Positions 1-5,175 of a stretch of DNA of 8,697 bases are shown here, piece after piece (positions within the stretch are counted from its first letter, which is position 1; every line of letters starts with the position of its first letter). Position numbers and translations under genes: made by a program. Origin of the DNA: JBJXGF01 sp046153015 (GTDB lineage Bacteria; Actinomycetota; Acidimicrobiia; Acidimicrobiales; CAIXPF01); assembly GCA_046153015.1 (NCBI GenBank), contig JBJXGF010000350.1, positions 1 to 8,697 on the forward strand. The letters run 5' to 3'. The notes beneath the pieces are model-generated. The model did no database searches. It saw only the letters and a program-made list of their open reading frames with translations, and had not been told where the DNA came from.

Positions 1-717
1 CTCGTCGCCCGCCAGGCGACCGACCCCAAGCCCTCGGCGCGGCCGCCCGCCGGGGTCCTGGCCGCTCGCCTGGCCGCCGCCGCGCCCGCCGCGAGGCTGG
101 CTCAGCCTCCTCTGCCGATCGAGTCCCCCGAGCCGGGGGCGGCGACGGCGCTGGACCAACCGACACGTCGGGTCGCCGAGGCCGAGCCGGCAGCCCCGGC
201 CGCCGCCGCGCAGGTCGGGCGGGCGCCTCGGCTGGTCGCCGTGTTCGCCGGCTTGGCGGTGCTGGGCGTCGCCGTCGGGTGGGCGCTCGCCCCCGATCGG
301 CGCGGCGAACCCGCGCCGGTGGAGCTGACCCTCGACCCGACCGGCGATGATCCGTCCCCGGCGCGGCCGAGCCAGGATGCGCCCGTGGCGGCGCAGCCGG
401 TCGTGAGCGGCGCGATCCCGACGCTGACCGTCGACGGCCAGACCTTCGAGGTCGGCCTGCCCGGCGACGTCGTGACGATCGGCGATTTCGACTGCGACGG
501 TGCGCCGACAGCGGGGCTGCTGCGGCCGAGCACCGGCGAGGTGTTCGTGTTCCGTGGATGGGCGGGTGCGGGGGCGGAGGTGAGCGCCGCGGCGCTCGGC
601 CGAGCGCCGGGCGCGCTCGGGTTGCGCGTCGAGGAGGTAGACGGCTGCGAGGTGCTCGCCGCCCTCGACGCCGGCGGCGCGGTCGTGGCCCGCTTCGGGG
701 ATCGGTCCCAGCCGTGA
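1..717 (+). CDS. Membrane-anchored protein with FG-GAP-like exported domain, 5' end outside window
   Basis: The frame is open from base 1 to the TGA at 715-717, so the gene starts upstream of the window and 238 codons are visible. The first ~75 visible residues are Ala/Pro-rich and look disordered. A hydrophobic segment follows (LVAVFAGLAVLGVAVGWALA, bases 229-288), then an Asp/Pro-rich linker and a C-terminal domain of about 100 residues. That domain contains GDFDCDG (481-501) followed by a TGEVFVF strand, resembling the calcium-binding loop and strand of FG-GAP/VCBS repeats. Two cysteines, in DFDCDG and in VDGCEV, could form a disulfide outside the cell. A GTG at 241 could start a shorter protein, but it would cut into the membrane helix, and the codons upstream of it keep the coding bias. 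The stop overlaps the next gene by 4 bases, so the pair is probably co-translated. I do not recognise a named family; the envelope role is inferred. Confidence 0.7.
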   Translation, partial: LVARQATDPKPSARPPAGVLAARLAAAAPAARLAQPPLPIESPEPGAATALDQPTRRVAEAEPAAPAAAAQVGRAPRLVAVFAGLAVLGVAVGWALAPDRRGEPAPVELTLDPTGDDPSPARPSQDAPVAAQPVVSGAIPTLTVDGQTFEVGLPGDVVTIGDFDCDGAPTAGLLRPSTGEVFVFRGWAGAGAEVSAAALGRAPGALGLRVEEVDGCEVLAALDAGGAVVARFGDRSQP

Positions 718-1484
718 CCGCGCCTCACCGGTCGGTGCGCGAGATGCTCGCCGCCGCAGGGGGCTGCGCCCTCCCGCTGGCCGCGGCCGCCGTGTTGCAC
801 CAGCTCGGCGGCCGGCTGGGCCCGCCGCCGCTGGGCGGCGTCGCGGCGCTGGAGGCGTGGGCCGAGTCGCTCGGGCCGGCCGGGGCCGTGATGGCGCTCG
901 TGCGCGTCGGCGCCCTCGCCGCCTGCTGGTGGATGACCGCGCTCGGGGTGATCGGCCTGACGGCCCGCCTCGGGCGCCGGGCCACCCTCGTGCGCGTCAG
1001 CGACAGGCTCAGCCCCCGCTGGCTGCGCCGAGCGCTCGACCTCGCCGCCGGGCTGTGCGTGGCGGGCGCGTCGCTCGCCGTGCCCGCCGGTGCGACCGAG
1101 GGCGCGCCCGCCGGCCCCGCTCCGACCATGCGCATCGTCCCAGCGGATCCGGCCCCCACCACGCCCGCGCCCACCATGCGCCTCGCGCCAACCACACCCG
1201 CCCCCACGCCCGCGGCCGCGCCCACCGTGCGCCTCGCCCCGGCCACGCCGGCCGCGCCCGACGAGCCGTACATGCATCGGGTGGCGCCCGGCGAGCACTT
1301 CTGGTCGATCGCCCGCGCCACGCTCGAGGCGGCCTGGGCGCGGCCGGCCACCGAGGCCGAGGTCGGCCGCTACTGGCGGGAGCTGGTCGACCGCAACCGG
1401 GGTCGGTTGGTCGACCCGGCCGAGACCGATCTGCTCTTGGTGGGCCAGGAGCTGGAGCTTCCACCGGCGCCGCCCGCCGGCTGA
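714..1484 (+). CDS. Membrane-anchored LysM-domain protein
   Basis: The 256-residue protein has hydrophobic segments near residues 12-31, 56-86 and 107-125, a Pro/Thr-rich linker at about 131-185, and a C-terminal LysM domain from about residue 187. The LysM opening is HRVAPGEHFWSIA, and it continues through YWRELVDRNRGRL to LLLVGQELELP. This is the long-insert LysM form common in actinobacterial envelope proteins. LysM domains bind N-acetylglucosamine-containing glycans, so attachment to peptidoglycan is the likely role; the exact partner is unknown. The GTG at 714-716 is chosen because it overlaps the upstream TGA (GTGA), a typical coupling arrangement. An ATG at 744 is possible, but neither start has a strong Shine-Dalgarno sequence. 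The gene ends just before a strong hairpin. The fold is well supported by motif; the membrane topology is inferred. Confidence 0.82.
   Translation: MTAPHRSVREMLAAAGGCALPLAAAAVLHQLGGRLGPPPLGGVAALEAWAESLGPAGAVMALVRVGALAACWWMTALGVIGLTARLGRRATLVRVSDRLSPRWLRRALDLAAGLCVAGASLAVPAGATEGAPAGPAPTMRIVPADPAPTTPAPTMRLAPTTPAPTPAAAPTVRLAPATPAAPDEPYMHRVAPGEHFWSIARATLEAAWARPATEAEVGRYWRELVDRNRGRLVDPAETDLLLVGQELELPPAPPAG
1119..1246 (+). repeat. Degenerate tandem repeat encoding the APTMRLAP linker
   Basis: Three related units begin at 1119, 1167 and 1218, with periods of 48 and 51 bases. They encode APTMRIVP, APTMRLAP and APTVRLAP, separated by Ala/Pro/Thr spacers. The second and third units match at 25 of 29 bases (1167-1195 against 1218-1246). 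The repeat forms the flexible linker between the membrane part and the LysM domain. Confidence 0.7.
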
Positions 1485-1524
1485 GCCCGCAGAAGCCGCG
1501 CTGCGGATGCGGCCCTGACGCGAA

Positions 1525-1554
1525 CGAAGCGCCGCCCCTCGGGGCGGCGCTTCG
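1525..1554. terminator. Strong hairpin between convergent genes, probable bidirectional terminator
   Basis: A 13-bp perfect stem (1525-1537 paired with 1542-1554) closes on a CTCG tetraloop. It lies 40 bases after the LysM gene stop and 23 bases before the end of the convergent regulator gene. The + strand tail is pyrimidine-rich (CTTCTC) but not a true U-tract, as is usual in high-GC actinobacteria. It can serve both transcripts. Confidence 0.75.
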
Positions 1555-1577
1555 CTTCTCGACTCCTGGCAGGGGGC

Positions 1578-2153
1578 TCAGCGGGCGACGGCGAGGCCCA
1601 GGTCCTCCAACCGGGGAGCGGTGCCGTCGACGCCGGTGCCGAGGATGCAGGCGAGGGCCCGCAGGTCGTCCCGACGGATCGTGAGCACCCGGCCGTTGAA
1701 GTCCTGGCGCTGCACCTGGATCATCGTGAGGTACCGGCTCAGCATGTCGGCCTCGGGGCCGGTGAGCTGCTCGAGCCGGGTGAGATCGATCGTGATCGAC
1801 TGGCCGAGCGCCGGCGCCCGCTCGACGGCCCCCTCCGCCGGTGCGTTCCCGAAGTCCGGCCCCTCGTCCCGAGGCAGGAGCTGGTCGACAGGCACACTGT
1901 AGAACCGGGCGAGGCGCTGCAGCCGCGGCACGGAGATGGCCCGCTCGCCCCGCTCGTACGCCCCGAGCACCGACGCCTTGAACTCCTGGTTCGACGCGGC
2001 CTCGACGTCCTGCAGCGACATCCGCTTCTGCCGGCGGATCGCCCGGAGGCGTTCGCCGACCTTTCGGGCGTAGCTCGGAGGTGTTTCGGCGCCCACACTC
2101 TCATTGTCGCTGAGCATCAACTCTCGCTTTCCCCATGAATCAACGCTCGCCAT
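1578..2153 (-). CDS. BldD-like XRE-family regulator with probable cyclic-di-GMP-binding C-terminal domain
   Basis: The 191-residue protein has an XRE/Cro-type helix-turn-helix at about residues 28-95 (YARKVGERLRAIRRQKRMSL, then GAYERGERAISVPRLQRLA and a VPVDQLLP end). A variable linker and a C-terminal domain of about 70 residues follow. Both halves resemble Streptomyces BldD. There, cyclic-di-GMP binds the C-terminal signature RGD-X8-RQDD and dimerises the repressor. Here the matching stretch is RQD (149-151), eight residues, then RRDD (160-163), so Arg and Asp of the first motif and Arg and final Asp of the second are kept. The ATG at 2153 is supported by GAGGA seven bases upstream. The protein has about 26 residues before the HTH, which Streptomyces BldD largely lacks. 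It lies 99 bases after rsmE and has its own promoter. DNA binding is near certain; ligand binding and a developmental role are inferred. Confidence 0.85.
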   Translation of the reverse strand: MASVDSWGKRELMLSDNESVGAETPPSYARKVGERLRAIRRQKRMSLQDVEAASNQEFKASVLGAYERGERAISVPRLQRLARFYSVPVDQLLPRDEGPDFGNAPAEGAVERAPALGQSITIDLTRLEQLTGPEADMLSRYLTMIQVQRQDFNGRVLTIRRDDLRALACILGTGVDGTAPRLEDLGLAVAR

Positions 2154-2185
2154 CGCCGATTCCTCAGCAGTTTCGCTTCCGGGGC

Positions 2186-2214
2186 AGATTACGCACGTCG
2201 AGTGCGCGAATCAA
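2186..2214 (-). promoter_or_regulatory. Predicted sigma-A-type promoter of the BldD-like gene
   Basis: On the minus strand, a -35 box TTGATT (2209-2214) is followed by a 17-base spacer and a -10 box TAATCT (2186-2191), which fits the actinobacterial TANNNT pattern. Transcription would start near 2179, giving a leader of about 26 bases that includes the GAGGA ribosome-binding site. It lies in the 97-base spacer after rsmE, so the regulator can be expressed independently of the dnaJ-rsmE transcript. Confidence 0.5.
2192..2206. promoter_or_regulatory. Inverted repeat in the promoter spacer, candidate operator
   Basis: A 15-base inverted repeat CGCAC-N5-GTGCG lies exactly between the predicted -35 and -10 boxes. 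Its AC-N5-GT core has the same spacing as the Streptomyces BldD box (TNACNCWGNGTNA as I recall it), but the outer T/A and part of the centre do not match. A bound dimer here would block RNA polymerase, so autorepression by the downstream regulator is a reasonable guess. Confidence 0.35.
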
Positions 2215-2252
2215 CCACCGTGAGCGGTCTACACGGGCTTTACATGAGGTCG

Positions 2253-2945
2253 TCACCCCTCACTCACTATGCCGAGCCGTATGGCCACTAGTAGTGCCGC
2301 GGCGGTGACGGCGGCGGTCTCGGCGCGCAGCACATGGGCTCCGAGCACGATCTTTGGCGCGGGGGCGTGGCGCTCCACGTCGTCCCAGCCGCCCTCCGGT
2401 CCGACCAGCACGGTCGGCCGGGCCAACGAGGGCGGCCCTCCCCAGGCGTCAGCCACGCAGGCGTCGGACCGCGCCGCCAGCTCGGCGAAGGCCGCCGTCG
2501 GCTCGAGGACGGGCAGCCACGTCCGGCGGCACTGCATCGCCGCCTCCCTGGCCACCCGGTGGAGCCGCTCGAGGTGGCCGGCGGCCTTCTCGGGCGGCCA
2601 GCGGACCACCGAGCGGGCGGCGACGAGGGGGATCATGCGGTCGACGCCGAGCTCGGTGAGCTTCTGCACGATCCACGCCGGCCGGTCCCCCTTGACGAGC
2701 GAGAACGCGACCGTGATCGGCGGCTGCGGCGCCGGCTCGACCACGACCTCGCCCAGCGGTTCTAGCACCGGCCCGAACCGACAGCTCCGCAGGCCCCCAC
2801 GGCCGTCGGAGACCGTGAGCTCGGCGCCGCGCCGCAGGCGCAGCACCCGCTCGAGGTGGTGGCGGTCGCTCGCCTCGAGACGGGGAGCGGCGAGATCCTC
2901 GACGAAGACGTGCGCCGCCGACGCCCGGAGCGGCGGAGCGCTCAC
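2253..2945 (-). CDS. rsmE: 16S rRNA (uracil1498-N3)-methyltransferase RsmE
   Basis: This SPOUT-class enzyme uses S-adenosylmethionine to methylate N3 of U1498 in 16S rRNA, in the decoding region of the assembled 30S subunit. The 230-residue length is normal for the family. An N-terminal PUA-like domain (about 1-70, with HHLERVLRLRRG) precedes the trefoil-knot catalytic domain. Family motifs visible are KGDRPAWIVQKLTELGV (85-101), the AREAAMQCRR helix, GPEGG (182-186) and LRAET (206-210) in the SAM-binding knot. The segment between GPEGG and LRAET looks somewhat short. The start is a GTG at 2945 with no clear Shine-Dalgarno sequence. It lies 19 bases after dnaJ and is probably translated from the hrcA-dnaJ transcript. 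The hrcA-dnaJ2-rsmE order is also known in mycobacteria. Confidence 0.95.
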   Translation of the reverse strand: MSAPPLRASAAHVFVEDLAAPRLEASDRHHLERVLRLRRGAELTVSDGRGGLRSCRFGPVLEPLGEVVVEPAPQPPITVAFSLVKGDRPAWIVQKLTELGVDRMIPLVAARSVVRWPPEKAAGHLERLHRVAREAAMQCRRTWLPVLEPTAAFAELAARSDACVADAWGGPPSLARPTVLVGPEGGWDDVERHAPAPKIVLGAHVLRAETAAVTAAALLVAIRLGIVSEG

Positions 2946-2964
2946 CGCGCCGGCGCGGCCCGGG

Positions 2965-4083
2965 TCACTCGCCGGCCCCGAAGGCGGAACGAAGCTTCGC
3001 GAAGAAGCCGGCCTCGGGCTCGGCGACCTCTTCGCCGCGCAGGTCGGCCAGCTCCCGCAGCAGCTTCTCCTCCCGATCCGAGAGCTCGGTCGGGGTTTCG
3101 ACCGCCAGCTCGATGCGCAGGTCCCCCCGGCCTCGGCCCTGCACGTGGGGCACGCCCTTGCCCCGCAGCACGAAGGTCTCGCCGCTCTGCACGCCCCGCC
3201 GGATGGTCAGCTCGGTGTCCCCGTCGAGGGTCTCGTAGACGAGCTTCGCCCCGAGCGCGGCCTGCGTGAACGGGATGCGCAGCCGGTGCACAAGGTCGTT
3301 GCCCTCCCGGCGCAGATGGGCGTGGGGGCGCACCGCCAGGTGCACGTACAGGTCGCCGGGCGGGCCGCCGCGCGGGCCGACTGCGCCGCGGCCGGTGAGG
3401 CGAAGGGTGGTGCCGTTGTCGACCCCGGCGGGCACGTCAACGGTGTAGCTGCGCGAGTCCAGCACCCGACCGTCGGTGCAGGCCGGGCACGGCGCCAGGA
3501 TCACCGCGCCCTGGCCCTGGCAGCGCCCGCACGGCGCCGAGGTCACCATCTTGCCGAGGATCGACTGGCGGACCTGGCGGACCTGGCCGGCGCCCCGACA
3601 GTCCGGGCAGGTCTGCGGGCTGGTCCCGGGAGCAGCGCCCGACCCGCCGCACTCCTCGCAGGCCACCGCGGTGCGCACGGTCACGTCCCGCTTCACCCCG
3701 AAGACCGCCTCCTCGAAGGCCAGCTCGAGCGAGGCCTCGAGGTCGACGCCCCGGGGCGGGCCCGACGGGCCTCGTTGGCCCCCGCCGCCGAAGCCCATGC
3801 CGCCGAAGAACGCGTCGAAGATGTCGCCGAACCCGGTCGCTCCGAACGGGTCGCCGCCAGCGCCGGCCTCGGGGCCGAAGCGGTCGTAGCGGGCGCGGCG
3901 GTCGGGATCCGAGAGCGTCTCGTACGCGGTGGTGATGGCCTTGAAGCGGGCCTCGGCGTCGGCGTCGCCGGGGCGGACGTCGGGGTGCAGCTCCTTGGCC
4001 AGGCGGCGATACGCCCGCTTGATGTCGTTGGCCGACGCGTTGCGGTCCACGCCCAACAGCTCGTAGTAGTCCGACGACGCCAT
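2965..4083 (-). CDS. dnaJ: Molecular chaperone DnaJ, class A (DnaJ2 type)
   Basis: This J-protein cochaperone delivers unfolded clients to DnaK and stimulates its ATPase. At 372 residues it has all class A parts. The J domain is at about 1-70 with the HPD motif at 33-35, and the Gly/Phe region is at about 74-112. The zinc domain has four cysteine pairs (142/145, 159/162, 185/188, 199/202), and substrate-binding beta-domains follow (TVDVPAGVDNGTTLRL, GDLYVHLAVRPH). The fourth zinc repeat reads CPACTDGR instead of CxxCxGxG, as if one glycine were deleted, but its cysteines are intact. The ATG at 4083 has a GAGGGG Shine-Dalgarno sequence inside the end of hrcA and starts 1 base after the hrcA stop, so the two are coupled. 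Actinobacteria usually have a second dnaJ next to dnaK-grpE; this copy matches the hrcA-linked dnaJ2. Confidence 0.96.
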   Translation of the reverse strand: MASSDYYELLGVDRNASANDIKRAYRRLAKELHPDVRPGDADAEARFKAITTAYETLSDPDRRARYDRFGPEAGAGGDPFGATGFGDIFDAFFGGMGFGGGGQRGPSGPPRGVDLEASLELAFEEAVFGVKRDVTVRTAVACEECGGSGAAPGTSPQTCPDCRGAGQVRQVRQSILGKMVTSAPCGRCQGQGAVILAPCPACTDGRVLDSRSYTVDVPAGVDNGTTLRLTGRGAVGPRGGPPGDLYVHLAVRPHAHLRREGNDLVHRLRIPFTQAALGAKLVYETLDGDTELTIRRGVQSGETFVLRGKGVPHVQGRGRGDLRIELAVETPTELSDREEKLLRELADLRGEEVAEPEAGFFAKLRSAFGAGE

Positions 4084-4084
4084 G

Positions 4085-5086
4085 TCACCCCTCGGTGAGC
4101 CGCTTGGAGAGACGCTGGCTGACCACGGCCACGGCCGCCAACGCTTGGGGGTAGTTCATCCGGGTGGGGCCGAGCACGCCGACCGAGCCGGCCGGCTCGC
4201 CGTCGACGAAGTAGGGCGCGACGACGAGCGAGCACTCGGCCAGCGGCTCGACGCCGGTCTCGCTGCCGATCGCCACGCTCAGGCCCCGGTTGAGCACGTC
4301 CCGCAGGAGTGTGACCACGACGTACTGCTCCTCGAGCAGCGACAGCACCCGCCGCACGGTGTCGACCGCGTCGAAGGACTCGGCCATGCGCGCCGCGCCG
4401 CCGATGTAGAGCTCCTCGCTGGTGCGGGCGTGGGCGCCCAGCGCCGCGACCGCGGCGGCCGCGGTGGCGTCGACCAGCTCCTGGCCGCTCGCCGCCAGCG
4501 CCACGTCGGCGCAGGCCCGGAGCGGGCAGCCGTGCAGCGCCTTGCTGAGCAGCGCCGACGCCTCGGCCAGCTCCGCCTCGCCGACACCCTCGGCCAGCTC
4601 GAGGGCCTGCTTCTCGATCACGCCGTTCGACAGCACCGCCACCACCAGCGCCAACCGCGGGCCCAGGCTCACGAGCTGCACGGAGCGCAGCGAGCCGACC
4701 TCGTGCTGCGGGCCGATCACGACCGCCGAGTAGTGGGTGAGGTCCGACAGCAGGCGGCTGGTGCGGGCCAGCATCTGCTCGAGCTCGGCATGGGCCTGGG
4801 CGAAGAAGTCCCTCACCCGCTGCGACTCGAACGAGGTGAGGTCGGGCTCGTTGAGGCTGTCGACGAAGAACCGGTAGCCCTTCTCGGTCGGCACCCGCCC
4901 GGCGCTGGTGTGGGGCTGGTGGAGGTAGCCCTCCTGCTCGAGCACCGCCATGTCGTTGCGGACCGTCGCCGAAGAGACCCCGAGCCCGGTGGTGCGCGCG
5001 AGGTAGTTCGAGCCCACCGGCTGGGCATTCTCGATGTACCCCGAGACGATGGCCCGGAGGATTGCCGCTTTCCGGTCGTCGAGCAT
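4085..5086 (-). CDS. hrcA: Heat-inducible transcription repressor HrcA
   Basis: HrcA represses groE and related chaperone genes by binding the CIRCE inverted repeat, and in characterised species it needs GroEL to stay active. The 333-residue protein starts with a winged helix-turn-helix (MLDDRKAAILRAIVSGYI, then VSSATVRNDM at 37-46 and HQPHTSAGRVPT at 56-67). A GAF-like/dimerisation region follows, ending in the family motif GVLGPTRMNYP (303-313). The ATG at 5086 fits the usual HrcA N terminus. The same frame stays open further upstream inside lepA, but that part has no HrcA similarity. There is no purine-rich ribosome-binding site before the start (CTGCCTCATCATC precedes it). It is the first gene of a probable hrcA-dnaJ-rsmE operon and lies 89 bases after lepA. 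No CIRCE is visible upstream. Confidence 0.95.
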   Translation of the reverse strand: MLDDRKAAILRAIVSGYIENAQPVGSNYLARTTGLGVSSATVRNDMAVLEQEGYLHQPHTSAGRVPTEKGYRFFVDSLNEPDLTSFESQRVRDFFAQAHAELEQMLARTSRLLSDLTHYSAVVIGPQHEVGSLRSVQLVSLGPRLALVVAVLSNGVIEKQALELAEGVGEAELAEASALLSKALHGCPLRACADVALAASGQELVDATAAAAVAALGAHARTSEELYIGGAARMAESFDAVDTVRRVLSLLEEQYVVVTLLRDVLNRGLSVAIGSETGVEPLAECSLVVAPYFVDGEPAGSVGVLGPTRMNYPQALAAVAVVSQRLSKRLTEG

Positions 5087-5109
5087 GATGATGAGGCAGT
5101 TGTTCGGGA

Positions 5110-5129
5110 GGCGGGCGAACGCGCCCGCC
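5110..5129 (-). promoter_or_regulatory. GC-only hairpin in the hrcA leader
   Basis: A perfect 8-bp all-GC stem (5110-5117 paired with 5122-5129) with a 4-base loop lies 23 bases before the hrcA start. No U-tract follows it on the minus strand, so it is not a clear intrinsic terminator for lepA. It could be an attenuator, a leader RNA structure affecting hrcA translation, or a protein site. Chance pairing in GC-rich DNA is also possible. Confidence 0.35.
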
Positions 5130-5141
5130 GGCTGAGCTCCG

Positions 5142-5147
5142 ATGATA
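5142..5147 (-). promoter_or_regulatory. Possible -10 box of an hrcA promoter
   Basis: TATCAT on the minus strand matches five of six positions of TATAAT and stands out in very GC-rich surroundings between lepA and hrcA. No -35 box is visible at 16-19 bases upstream. Transcription would start near 5135 and include the hairpin at 5110-5129 in a leader of about 49 bases. Confidence 0.3.
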
Positions 5148-5175
5148 CCGAGCGGGCCGGCGGCCGGGCGCGCCG

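Noticed and set aside
102..1298. 398-codon minus-strand open frame opposite the envelope genes
   Set aside because: It is a low-complexity Arg/Gly/Ala shadow; the + strand has a membrane helix and a LysM domain over the same bases.
2218..2236. Inverted repeat CCGTG/CACGG as a terminator after rsmE
   Set aside because: The stem is only 5 bp with a 9-base loop and no U-tract; it is too weak to call.
2269..4098. Long + strand open frame opposite rsmE and dnaJ
   Set aside because: It is a GC-rich shadow: the minus strand has clear family motifs over the same bases, and the antisense translation is Arg/Ala/Gly-rich with no recognisable domain.
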